This document shows, piece after piece, positions 50,452 to 58,417 of a stretch of 64,000 bases of DNA. The position numbers and the translations under genes were made by a program. Each line of letters begins with the position of its first letter. Positions within the stretch are counted from its first letter, which is position 1. Source of the stretch: Hyphomicrobiales bacterium (lineage in GTDB: Bacteria > Pseudomonadota > Alphaproteobacteria > Rhizobiales > Beijerinckiaceae); contig JAIXZO010000018.1 of assembly GCA_027489535.1 (NCBI GenBank), forward strand, positions 310,001 through 374,000. Reading direction: 5' to 3'. The notes under the pieces were generated by a model. The model did not search any database, was not told the DNA's origin, and saw only the letters and a program-made list of their open reading frames with translations.

Positions 50452-50801
50452 TTGTATCGGAAGGGGATCGAGCTTTAACCGACGCGCGGCTCGGGCTTGG
50501 TGATTTTTTGCTGAAGGAGCGCCGTGACGGAAAACCGGCGGCTCCGCCTCGGCGAATTCAAGTGAAATGCTTCCGGGGCCGCCGCTGCCGCGCCCGGCCG
50601 TGACGCTCCTCGGGGATCATGAGGTGCTTACGTCCCCGACACCGCAGCCCGAAAGTGACGGACGATCCGAGCATTACGGAACCAAGCGGCCGGGGGGCAA
50701 TTAGCGGGGCAACCCGGATCGGATTTATGGGCCGTCGAATGACCGACCCATGGCGATGAAGCCCGGCAACGCAATTCCAGTCACCGCGAAGGGGTGCCGA
50801 C
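50452..50801. other. Gap before Mn-catalase, no gene seen
   Basis: About 350 bases between the leftward small membrane protein and the rightward catalase. Reading frames here are short and lack coding character. The region must hold the catalase promoter; no distinctive regulatory repeat was found. Confidence 0.6.
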
Positions 50802-51725
50802 ATGTTCATGCGCGTCGATAAACTTCAGGCCGAGTTGCCCGCACCGAAACGCAGGGATCCGAACGCGGCCGCCGCGCTGCAGGAGCTGCTCGGCGGGAAA
50901 TACGGCGAGATGAGCACCCTCGGCAACTACATGTTCCAGAGCTTCAACTTCCGCAGCAAATCCAAGTTGCGGCCTTTCTACAGCCTCGTGGCGAGCATTA
51001 CCGCCGAAGAGCTTGGCCATGTCGAACTCGTCAGCAACGGCGTGGCGATGCTGAACAACGGGCCGGACAACGATGGCGACGAAGCCGACGGAGGCGACAT
51101 TTCCGGAGCGCCCTTCGAGGACATGAAGGATATCCGTCTGGCTGCGGCTTTTCTTTCCAACGGCGGAGGCGTGACGCCGGTCAACAGCAACGGTCAATCG
51201 TGGAACAACGATTTCATCACCACCACCGGGAACGTCGTCTTCGATCTCCTGCACAACTTCCATCTGGAATGCGGCGCGAGACTGCACAAGCTGCGGGTCT
51301 ATGAGACGCTCACCGACCCGACCGGGCGGGAGGTTTGCGGCTACCTTCTCGTCCGCGGATCCGTCCATGCTCATGCATACGCCTTGGCGTTGAAGAAAAT
51401 CACGGGCGTCGAAATCGAGAAGATGCTTCCCACGCCCAACATTCCGCTCGGCAACATTCCCGAGTGCCAAAAATATCTTCAGGAAGGATCACACCGGCGG
51501 CTCTATACGTTCAGCCCCGACGATTACAAGGAGATGTCGGGAATTTGGGGCAACGGCGAAGCGGCATTGCCGGACGACCCGCCGGGCGAGCTCCACGTCG
51601 TCGACGGCATGCCGGACGGAGGCAAGATTCACCAACTTACGGGAGTGCCTTCCGCCTTCACGCCCGACTACGCGCCTGAGGAAATGTTCGAGATTGCAGA
51701 AAAACTCTACAAAATGTCGCGCTGA
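50802..51725 (+). CDS. Manganese catalase
   Basis: A 307-aa non-haem catalase that breaks down hydrogen peroxide at a di-manganese centre inside a four-helix bundle. All five expected ligands can be placed: Glu36 (GGKYGEMSTL), Glu70 and His73 (ITAEELGHVE), Glu156 (HNFHLECGARLH) and His189 (VRGSVHAHAY). The C-terminal loop with the GIWGNGEAALPDDPP stretch is typical. A second ATG six bases later (50808) is possible. Located near the photolyase, it suggests a stress-tolerance neighbourhood. Confidence 0.95.
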   Translation: MFMRVDKLQAELPAPKRRDPNAAAALQELLGGKYGEMSTLGNYMFQSFNFRSKSKLRPFYSLVASITAEELGHVELVSNGVAMLNNGPDNDGDEADGGDISGAPFEDMKDIRLAAAFLSNGGGVTPVNSNGQSWNNDFITTTGNVVFDLLHNFHLECGARLHKLRVYETLTDPTGREVCGYLLVRGSVHAHAYALALKKITGVEIEKMLPTPNIPLGNIPECQKYLQEGSHRRLYTFSPDDYKEMSGIWGNGEAALPDDPPGELHVVDGMPDGGKIHQLTGVPSAFTPDYAPEEMFEIAEKLYKMSR

Positions 51726-52078
51726 CATATTCGCCGTAAACCGGACATTCTGAAGAATGCATCAGCCCGGCAGGCGACCGGCGGAGGCCGCCTGCTTTTC
51801 CTGCGACTGAAATTCTGCTGCAACGTCGTCGCTCGGGGACAAATTCGACACGGCGACTGCCGAAACACGGTTTCGACCAAGGCGTGAGATGCACGGCGTC
51901 AATTTCGCCGGCGTTTCCGAGCACCATCCCGTCGCGTCATTTTCCGTCGGGCGGAAAGAATTCGGGCGTGTCGAGGTCGGGCCGTGTCGACGCCCTCTCC
52001 ATCATGGAACGAAGCATTTCAGGACGCATTTCTGTACGGGCGGGCGAGGGACATCGCTCCCGTCTCGCGGAGGCGGTC
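51726..52078. other. Gap before RTX gene, no separate gene seen
   Basis: The RTX reading frame stays open back to 51884, but that extension has no RTX or signal features and a good ribosome site marks the later start. No terminator or operator stands out. Confidence 0.55.
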
Positions 52079-53548
52079 ATGGCGGTATACTACTGGCCCG
52101 ACGGCGAATCCGGAATCCGGATCGGCTCTGCGGGCGACGACCAGTTCGTCATCTTCGATTGGTATGCGCCTTCCTCGTCCACGCTCGACGGCGGGGAAGG
52201 CTTCGACACATTGATCCTGCGTGTCGACGCGACCGTCGTCGCGAATTTCTCGGCACTGCCCGCGCCGGCCCGCATCACGTTCCACGACTATTCCGGAGAT
52301 TTCGTGGGGACGCTGACCGTCGAGAACTTCGAAAACGTGTTTCTGGACGCCGCAGGCAGCTACGGCCGTCATGCGATCACCGGCGGTCCTTTCGACGACA
52401 CCCTGCAAGGCGCAGATGGGGCGGAGCTGAGAGGCGGCCCCGGAAACGACGTCATGCTCGCCGGCTCGGGGAACCTCGACGGGGGCGCGGGAAGAGACAC
52501 GATTTTCGGTTTTTACGATTACGGAGGAACCGCCGTCGGCGGCTCGGGCGCCGACCTGTTCGTGCCCCTGCTCGAAAAGGTGGTGGAAGGTTATCCGCGA
52601 CCGCCCGAGCCGATGACCATCGGGGATTTCACGACCGGCCCCGGCGGAGACCGCATCGGCGGGTTCGGGAACCTTGCCCTGCTTCAAGGCGCGGTCCGGT
52701 TGGTCGACGTCGGCGGCGACACGCGGATCGACGAATGGTTCGAGGTCCGCTACGAGGAGCCCCGCTGGGTGCCGGTCGCCACCGTCGCGAACAAGGATCC
52801 GAACGCGTTCACGAGCGGGAATTTTGAAGGCGGGATGGCGTTCGGAGGGCCCGTGCGGCCCGCGACGAACGCCGCCGACGTGATCGCAGGCACTTTCCGG
52901 GACGACGGCTTCTCCGGCGGCTACGGCAACGACACCCTGAAGGGTTATGCGGGAGACGACACGCTCAGCGGCGGACCGGGCGCCGACCTGCTCGACGGCG
53001 GCGCCGGGGCCGATGTGCTGCGCGGCGGCGACGGGAGCGATTTCCTCCGCGGCGGCCGCGACGGCGACATCCTGGACGGCGGTACGGGAGACGACAGGCT
53101 GGAGGGAAGCGCCGGAAACGACCGGCTGAACGGACAGGACGGAAACGATCGCTTGGCCGGCGAAGACGCGGACGACGTGCTCTCGGGCGGCGCGGGTGCG
53201 GACCGGCTCGCCGGAGGGACCGGGAACGACGTCCTGCGTGGCGGCGTCGGGGAGGACGTTCTGCAGGGCGGTTTCACCGGAGATTTCTCCACCGACGACG
53301 ACGTCTTCGTCTACGGGGCGGGTGACGTGGGCCACGACAGGATCGAGGATTTCGGACTTGACGGTCCATATCGCGGTGCCGACGCCGTCGACCTGCGCGG
53401 ATGGGGAGTTTACTCCGAGCAGCAAGCGCTCGCGCTGATCAACGATGATGCGGACGGAAACGCCGTTCTTTCGATCGGCGGTCTTTCCATCACCTTCGTC
53501 GGGCTCGGTCGCGTCCAGCTTAGCTTCTATGACGGCTGGATCGTGTGA
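52079..53548 (+). CDS. RTX (hemolysin-type calcium-binding) repeat protein
   Basis: A 489-aa acidic protein. A non-repetitive N-terminal region (1-275) includes a first short RTX patch (GGPGNDVMLAGSGNLDGGAG). It is followed by about a dozen nonapeptides of the GGxGxDxLx type between about 280 and 400 (52,910-53,280), and then a C-terminal part (DDVFVYGAGDVGHDRIEDFG onward) like the secretion-signal zone of type I substrates. Calcium folds the repeats outside the cell. CGGAGG supports the start at 52079. No TolC/HlyBD exporter is in the window, and no catalytic domain is recognised. Confidence 0.88.
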   Translation: MAVYYWPDGESGIRIGSAGDDQFVIFDWYAPSSSTLDGGEGFDTLILRVDATVVANFSALPAPARITFHDYSGDFVGTLTVENFENVFLDAAGSYGRHAITGGPFDDTLQGADGAELRGGPGNDVMLAGSGNLDGGAGRDTIFGFYDYGGTAVGGSGADLFVPLLEKVVEGYPRPPEPMTIGDFTTGPGGDRIGGFGNLALLQGAVRLVDVGGDTRIDEWFEVRYEEPRWVPVATVANKDPNAFTSGNFEGGMAFGGPVRPATNAADVIAGTFRDDGFSGGYGNDTLKGYAGDDTLSGGPGADLLDGGAGADVLRGGDGSDFLRGGRDGDILDGGTGDDRLEGSAGNDRLNGQDGNDRLAGEDADDVLSGGAGADRLAGGTGNDVLRGGVGEDVLQGGFTGDFSTDDDVFVYGAGDVGHDRIEDFGLDGPYRGADAVDLRGWGVYSEQQALALINDDADGNAVLSIGGLSITFVGLGRVQLSFYDGWIV

Positions 53549-54227
53549 ACGGTACATCGCCGCGGCGCGCAGTGGTTCGTGCGCTACTGCGCCGAGGAGC
53601 GCACGCCCCAAGCGAGATACTTCGACGGGATCGCGATGCACCCTCGCCTGCGGGGCTCGCATCGTTTGAGGCAAGGAAGCGGCGATCGTCTCCGCATGTC
53701 GAAAGCCTTCGAGCGGCGGGTTCTCGAATTGAAGCGCGTCAAGCCTCGGCGTGCCGTGTATGCGTCCCGCAGCCTCAAGCACGACGAACCGGACGAAGCG
53801 GTGAAAGGGCCTTTGCACCGAACTGCCGCAACACGCGAACCCCGCGCTGCCACAGGCCCCGGCCCGCCGTCCGCATAAGCGCCCGCCTCGCTCGAAAACC
53901 GCGTCGGTGGCCATTCGGTGGCTATTGGAGCCGCCCGCACGGAACGGTTTGATCGGAGGCTTTCCGAAAAGCTATTGCAAATGAGGGAGTTAAGTGGCGC
54001 GCCGGAGAGAATGAAGAAGAGAAATTCTATGTTTTTGATTTTGCTATCTAATCATCTACTCGCCCGATATACGGCGATCAAAGACGGCGACCCTGACGCG
54101 ATCTAAAAATTGGGGCCGCCATCGCGAAAAGCGCGGCGCGATGCGCCGGCCCGCCGCTTCGACGAGGTACTTGGAACCGGTGACGGTCCCGGCCCCGACC
54201 AACGAACGTAAGCCGCCCCGCGCGATC
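53549..54227. other. Degenerate intergenic stretch with left direct repeat
   Basis: About 680 bases with no convincing gene. The first part is G/C-rich; around 53970-54110 the sequence becomes A/T-rich (AAATTCTATGTTTTTGATTT). It includes the 17-base sequence repeated at 55813. Short open frames here have no recognisable product and look like decayed or non-coding DNA. Confidence 0.6.
53984..54000. repeat. Direct repeat, left copy (tRNA-end-like)
   Basis: AGGGAGTTAAGTGGCGC, identical to 55813-55829. The following 15 bases are also similar (GCCGGAGAGAATGAA against ACCCGACAGGATGAA). Read on the other strand, TGGCGC plus what follows resembles the discriminator and acceptor end of a tRNA gene. 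The pair encloses the aldo/keto reductase. Confidence 0.6.
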
Positions 54228-55250
54228 TCAGCGCTTCTCGTTCAGCATCGGGAAGCCGCGCTGGTGCCAGACCGGATAGGCCGGCGTCACGTCGCTGGCG
54301 TCGTCGAGGGCCGCGCGATGCTCGGCCGACAGGTTCCAACCGACCGCCCCCAGGTTTTCGACGAGCTGCTTCTCGTCGCGTGCCCCGATGATCAGCGACG
54401 AGACCGTCTTCTGCTGCAGGAGCCAATTGAGTGCGATCTGCGGGATCGTCTTGCCGGTCGCCTTGGCGACCGAGTCCAGGGCATCGACGATGCGGTAGAG
54501 GCGTTCGGCCTCGAATTTCGGGCCGGTCTCCGGGATCTGTGCCGCGCGTGTGCCCGCGGGTGCAGGCTGGCCGCGCCGGATCCGGCCGGTAAGTTTGCCC
54601 CAGCCGAGCGGGCTCCACACGATCGCACCCACGCCCTGATCCTGGCCGAGCGGCATCAGCTCCCACTCGTAGTCGCGGTTGAGCAGCGAATAATAGGCCT
54701 GATGCGCGACGTAGCGCGGATAGCCGTAGCGGTCCGAGACGTTGAGGGACTTCATCAGGTGCCAACCCGAGAAGTTCGAGCAGCCGATATAGCGGATCTT
54801 TCCGGCCTTCACGAAACCATCGAGCGTGGCAAGGGTCTCCTCGACCGGCGTGTTGTAATCTTGGCCGTGCAGCTGGAAGAGGTCGATATGATCGACCGCA
54901 AGCCGCTTCAGCGCCTTGTCGACGGCTTCGGTCAGGTGTTGGCGCGACGAGCCGTAGTCGTTGGGGCCCGCCCCCGTCGGGAACGTCGCCTTGGTCGAGA
55001 TCAGAACGCGCTCGCGCTTTCCCTTGATCGCCTGCCCGAGGATCGTCTCGGCAAGTCCCCCCGAGTATCCCGACGCGCTGTCGAACATCGACACGCCGTG
55101 GTCGAGGCAGATGTCGACCAACCTCGAAGCGCCCGCCGCATCTGTCGAGCCCCAAGCCTTGAAGAAATCGTTGCCGCCGCCAAACGTGCCGGTGCCGAAG
55201 CTGAGCGCGGGCACGCGAAGGCCCGAATTTCCAAGACGACGATATTCCAT
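54228..55250 (-). CDS. Aldo/keto reductase
   Basis: A 340-aa NADPH-dependent (alpha/beta)8-barrel oxidoreductase. The N-terminus MEYRRLGNSGLRVPALSFGT is typical. The catalytic tetrad can be followed: Asp in MFDSASGYSGG, Tyr in the same loop, Lys in VLISTKATF and His in DLFQLHGQDYNTP. It reduces aldehydes or ketones of unknown identity. The start at 55250 matches the family. It is the only gene between the two direct repeats. Confidence 0.9.
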   Translation of the reverse strand: MEYRRLGNSGLRVPALSFGTGTFGGGNDFFKAWGSTDAAGASRLVDICLDHGVSMFDSASGYSGGLAETILGQAIKGKRERVLISTKATFPTGAGPNDYGSSRQHLTEAVDKALKRLAVDHIDLFQLHGQDYNTPVEETLATLDGFVKAGKIRYIGCSNFSGWHLMKSLNVSDRYGYPRYVAHQAYYSLLNRDYEWELMPLGQDQGVGAIVWSPLGWGKLTGRIRRGQPAPAGTRAAQIPETGPKFEAERLYRIVDALDSVAKATGKTIPQIALNWLLQQKTVSSLIIGARDEKQLVENLGAVGWNLSAEHRAALDDASDVTPAYPVWHQRGFPMLNEKR

Positions 55251-55812
55251 GTGAACGACCTCATGAGCGCGCCGAACAGGGCAGACGGCCAGCGTTCTTG
55301 TCAACCCGCTCCAATCGGGACCAAAGCGAGTCGCGCGACCTCCTCCATCAGAGGCTCATGGTCCGTTTCTACTAGAGGCAGATCAGACCGTACTGCTCAC
55401 CAGCTGGGATAGCTTCCTCTCTACAATTCTCGGAAAAATATACACTCGAAGAAATTCGTCCTTCAATTGTAACATTTTCCGATGAAAGGCGGCCAATCAA
55501 CCTCTCTGCTGGGGAACCGCGTTGTTCCCCATGACGGCAGTCGCAAGCATCGCATCGCGACTCCTCAGAACCGCATAGGTGGCCGCCCTCACCAAGGCGC
55601 ACCTCGAACGGACGGCATCGTGCAGCGCCGACCACAGAATTTCAGCGCCGCGGTGCGCCTTAGCCAAGCGTACCTCGACAGATCCGGTCGCCGCCTTGCT
55701 CCAAGACACAGCCGATCGGTCACGAATTTTCCTCGCGGTGCTACCCCGGTGCTACCCGCAGCAACGCAGCGAGCCACGCGGCGAGGAACTATTTGCTTTT
55801 CGCTTTTTTTTC
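55251..55812. other. Gap between aldo/keto reductase and the defence island
   Basis: No convincing gene is seen. Several short open frames on both strands have no recognisable domain and mixed composition. An A/T-rich tract (GCTTTTCGCTTTTTTTTCAG) immediately precedes the right direct repeat. This looks like junction DNA. Confidence 0.55.
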
Positions 55813-55829
55813 AGGGAGTTAAGTGGCGC
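55813..55829. repeat. Direct repeat, right copy (tRNA-end-like)
   Basis: AGGGAGTTAAGTGGCGC followed by ACCCGACAGGAT. On the reverse strand ATCCTGTCGGGTGCGCCA is what the 3' end of many tRNA genes looks like (T-arm side plus acceptor stem and CCA). The match stops after about 18 bases, so this is a fragment such as an attachment-site core, not a tRNA gene. It lies 90 bases from the first island gene. Confidence 0.6.
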
Positions 55830-55921
55830 ACCCGACAGGATGAAACTGGGCACCACTATGTTATTGTAGGTGCAATATAAAATTTTCTTGAACCAGCAAG
55901 CCCGCACCGGCGGATGTGTTG

Positions 55922-56839
55922 TTACGCCTTCGGCTTCCGAATCTGACGCCCCATACGCTCCACGATAGGAATGGCCCCGAGGAGAGCGCCGGGCGCAACT
56001 GAATAGCTGGCACCGTCGAGGTAGCTACGGTCATCTCTCGTAAAGCCTGCAACCACCCGTCCACCGCACACCGAGAGTTCAAGCCGCTGCAGAACCCCGC
56101 CGATGCTTTCGGCAAATTCGGACTCAATAGTGGAGAGCATTTCTTCCTCGGTGGCTTTTCGTTCCGCCAGATCGTGACGGGCAATCTCAAGGTCACGCGC
56201 AAAGGTGCCGTCTGCGGTCGTTGGGGCAGGCTTTTCAGAAATCCTTTGCCTATGTTTTTGGATTCGTTCCCGCCAGTCATTCGCCCGCTGCTGGAACAGT
56301 GAATCCTGACCGATGGTCTCCAGCATTTCGTCTGTCGCCCATACGAATGATGATTTGATCCCTCGCGTCTTGTCCCCCGTGATCCGTCCGATCCACGGTT
56401 TGGCTTCGTCGAAACCAAAGACGAGAAACAATACAAGCGGATCACCATCGCCGCTATGATGACTGAAAAAGCTCTCGCAGAGCTTGGCAATCAGGTGGAC
56501 CAGACCTTCGCCCGTTGGCTGAGGCTTGTCCCCATTGGGCGCAACTAGTGAAGCCAGTGACTGGCTGACGTGGGCGATCACCGTGAGGGCTTCAAAGCAG
56601 GACCCCGAAAAGCCCAAACCGATTGTCGTTTCATAGTAAGGATCAGCCCAGGCGCCCACCACGGGTGTAAGGCTATCGACCGCGTAGCACCGGACGGGAA
56701 TCGCGAATTGCTTTTGTGTCGTGTCAGAAACGGTCTTGAAGCTGCCGTCCGTCCGGCGGATCGATGCCCGTGTATCGGCCAGCGCCGTTATGCGCGGGAA
56801 ATTAAAGCTCTTCTCCAATCTAATGCACACAAGGGTCAT
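55922..56839 (-). CDS. Predicted proteasome/HslV-like Ntn-hydrolase
   Basis: A 305-aa protein that I could not name but whose N-terminus reads like a proteasome beta/HslV subunit. Thr2 directly follows the start Met and would become the N-terminal nucleophile. A first strand pair (TLVCIRLEKSF) is followed by ALADTRAS, which mirrors the acidic turn after strand 2, then QKQFAIPVRC. Next comes IGLGFSGSCFEALTVIAHVS, matching the glycine-rich helix-1 entry. An extra alpha-helical, charged region (about 190-245) precedes a final strand region. It is the second gene of a two-gene leftward unit. Peptidase activity is inference. Confidence 0.6.
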   Translation of the reverse strand: MTLVCIRLEKSFNFPRITALADTRASIRRTDGSFKTVSDTTQKQFAIPVRCYAVDSLTPVVGAWADPYYETTIGLGFSGSCFEALTVIAHVSQSLASLVAPNGDKPQPTGEGLVHLIAKLCESFFSHHSGDGDPLVLFLVFGFDEAKPWIGRITGDKTRGIKSSFVWATDEMLETIGQDSLFQQRANDWRERIQKHRQRISEKPAPTTADGTFARDLEIARHDLAERKATEEEMLSTIESEFAESIGGVLQRLELSVCGGRVVAGFTRDDRSYLDGASYSVAPGALLGAIPIVERMGRQIRKPKA

Positions 56840-56889
56840 GGCTTTGGGCTTTCACAATCTGCTTTAGTTGAAATCAGCGAAGCCTAGGC

Positions 56890-57372
56890 CTACGCAATTC
56901 TGCCTGGCAATGCCGTCACATTAACGCCCGCCTCCTCAAGCCGCCGGAGGGCGGCGGCCACCACGGCCTCGTCAAACGCACCAGCATGACGCAGCACGAT
57001 CGCTTCCCCGGTCAGTTCCGGCATCGACCGGTCCAGCAGCATCTGGAACCCGTCGGTGTTTTTGTCGCTTAGCGCCCAGTCCTTGAGGGTCTGGATGACG
57101 CCGACGCGGCCGACCTTCTGCCTTGTCCGCGCGAGGCGTGTTGTCTTGCCACGCTCCTCGGTCAGGACATGCTCGAAGGCATGGATGGTCTGCCAGAAAT
57201 CATGCTCGATGGTACCGGGCCGCTCCTGCGGCAGGATTGCGATCAGCCGCCGGAAGGCCGCATCCGCGAGGCCGGCCTCGCCCTTGTCCCGCGCATTGAC
57301 GATCCAGCGCCTCAGCTTTTCGGGTTCGTTGCAGGCGGCGATCTGGGCCTCGATCCGGGCGTGGTCCGTCAT
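56890..57372 (-). CDS. Conserved-looking hypothetical protein upstream of the Ntn-hydrolase
   Basis: A 160-aa soluble, mostly helical protein. Two stretches stand out: TIEHDFWQTIHAFEHVLTEE followed by TTRLARTRQKVGRVGV, and a C-terminal region RHAGAFDEAVVAAALRRLEE. No family was recognised. GGAGG lies six bases before the ATG at 57372. The Ntn-hydrolase gene follows after 50 bases, so they are likely co-expressed. The promoter faces the abiE operon across a shared 184-base region. Confidence 0.7.
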   Translation of the reverse strand: MTDHARIEAQIAACNEPEKLRRWIVNARDKGEAGLADAAFRRLIAILPQERPGTIEHDFWQTIHAFEHVLTEERGKTTRLARTRQKVGRVGVIQTLKDWALSDKNTDGFQMLLDRSMPELTGEAIVLRHAGAFDEAVVAAALRRLEEAGVNVTALPGRIA

Positions 57373-57445
57373 GCCGTCCTCCGTCTAACCAATTGTTATC
57401 ATTGCACAAATCGCCAGTTTGTCGGGCGATTGTTCTATATGTTTT

Positions 57446-57466
57446 TTTAGCCCTAGAAGGGCTAAA
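57446..57466. promoter_or_regulatory. AbiEi operator, site 1
   Basis: TTTAGCCCT (57446-57454) and AGGGCTAAA (57458-57466) are a perfect 9-base inverted repeat with spacer AGA. The half-site AGGGCTAAA recurs at 57543-57551. AbiEi antitoxins repress their own promoter by binding inverted repeats, so this pair of sites is the expected target. Confidence 0.75.
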
Positions 57467-57530
57467 TTGCAATACAGAACACTCCAATTTCTTGACCCGA
57501 ACTCCTCATATCGATTATTCTATATAGAAG

Positions 57531-57551
57531 ATAAGCCTCTGGAGGGCTAAA
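57531..57551. promoter_or_regulatory. AbiEi operator, site 2 (imperfect)
   Basis: AGGGCTAAA at 57543-57551 faces a degraded arm ATAAGCCTC (57531-57539), giving a second, weaker copy of the inverted repeat between the likely promoter and the abiEi ATG at 57557. It overlaps the GGAGGG ribosome site. Confidence 0.6.
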
Positions 57552-57556
57552 ATCAT

Positions 57557-58417
57557 ATGCAAAACACTCTCCGCACCCTCGGCCCGGCCGAAAGCAAGGT
57601 CATCCTCTCGCTCCGCGAGGAGGGGCGGTCGCTCGTGCATACGCCCGACATCATGGCGATCCTCGGTCCCGACATGTCCGAAAACACGGCGCGCAAGGTA
57701 ATCCGCAACCTTGTCCGCAAGGGCTGGCTCTCCCGCATCGTGGGCGGGCGTTACATGCTACTGCCGCCCGAACACGGCCCGGAGAATCTCGGCGAGAACA
57801 ACGTGCTGGCGCTGGCCGCCGGGGCGGCGGAGCCGTCTTATATCGGCTGGTGGTCGGCCGCCGCCTACCACGGCTTCACAACCCAAAAGCCGATGACGGT
57901 CTTTGTTGCCGTCACCCGCCAGAAACCCGCGCGGACCATCGAGGGCACCGATGTCCGTTTTATCAAGGTCGCGTCGCGCCGATTCTTCGGTTTTGAGAAC
58001 TACGATATCTACGGCCGCACGGTCCCTGTCTCTTCCCCGGTCAAGACGCTGGCCGATTGTCTTGACCGCCCGGACCTGGCGGGCGGTCCGGCGGAATTGA
58101 CGCGCATTACCCATGCCGCCCTCGGCGAGATCGACCCCCAGGCTCTGCTCGATGCCGTTCTTGTCATGAAGTCTCGCGCGGCAATGCAGCGTCTTGGCTT
58201 CCTGTCCGATCTGGTCGGCCGTCCTTTGCCAGTGGAATTTCGCACCGCGCTGCGCGCCGCGATCCCCAAGAGCTACCGTGCCTATTTCGGGCGCAAGGAG
58301 CGTCGCGACGGCGACATTGGTTATGTCACGGCCTGGGGCCTGTACGTCCACGCGCGGCTCACCGACCTGCTCGCCGAAGTGCCGCGCATCCGTGCAAAGG
58401 AGGCCCCGTCATGCTGA
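57557..58417 (+). CDS. abiEi: AbiEi antitoxin (type IV toxin-antitoxin system)
   Basis: A 286-aa protein. An N-terminal winged-helix domain (about residues 10-70: LGPAESKVILSLREEGRSLV then ARKVIRNLVRKGWLSRIVGG) is followed by the AbiEi domain with PSYIGWWSAAAYHGFTTQ and the conserved LADCLDRPDLAGGPAEL. AbiEi represses its operon and counteracts the AbiEii toxin without direct binding. Its stop overlaps abiEii by seven bases. Two inverted repeats upstream fit autoregulation. Confidence 0.92.
   Translation: MQNTLRTLGPAESKVILSLREEGRSLVHTPDIMAILGPDMSENTARKVIRNLVRKGWLSRIVGGRYMLLPPEHGPENLGENNVLALAAGAAEPSYIGWWSAAAYHGFTTQKPMTVFVAVTRQKPARTIEGTDVRFIKVASRRFFGFENYDIYGRTVPVSSPVKTLADCLDRPDLAGGPAELTRITHAALGEIDPQALLDAVLVMKSRAAMQRLGFLSDLVGRPLPVEFRTALRAAIPKSYRAYFGRKERRDGDIGYVTAWGLYVHARLTDLLAEVPRIRAKEAPSC

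Noticed and set aside
52910-53280. Tandem short repeats that could suggest a CRISPR or satellite array
   Set aside because: The period is 27 bases, in frame, degenerate, and encodes GGxGxDxL nonapeptides; there are no spacers or conserved DNA repeats.
53579-53878. 99-codon frame after the RTX gene
   Set aside because: No ribosome site, no recognisable family, Arg-rich composition, and overlapping equally long frames in other phases.
52019-53914. 631-codon minus-strand open frame opposite the RTX gene
   Set aside because: Its apparent Val/Ala-rich periodicity is simply the reverse reading of the RTX nonapeptide repeats.
55813-55845. A tRNA gene on the minus strand
   Set aside because: Only about 18 bases of a tRNA-like 3' end are present; no anticodon arm, D-arm or 5' acceptor strand can be found.
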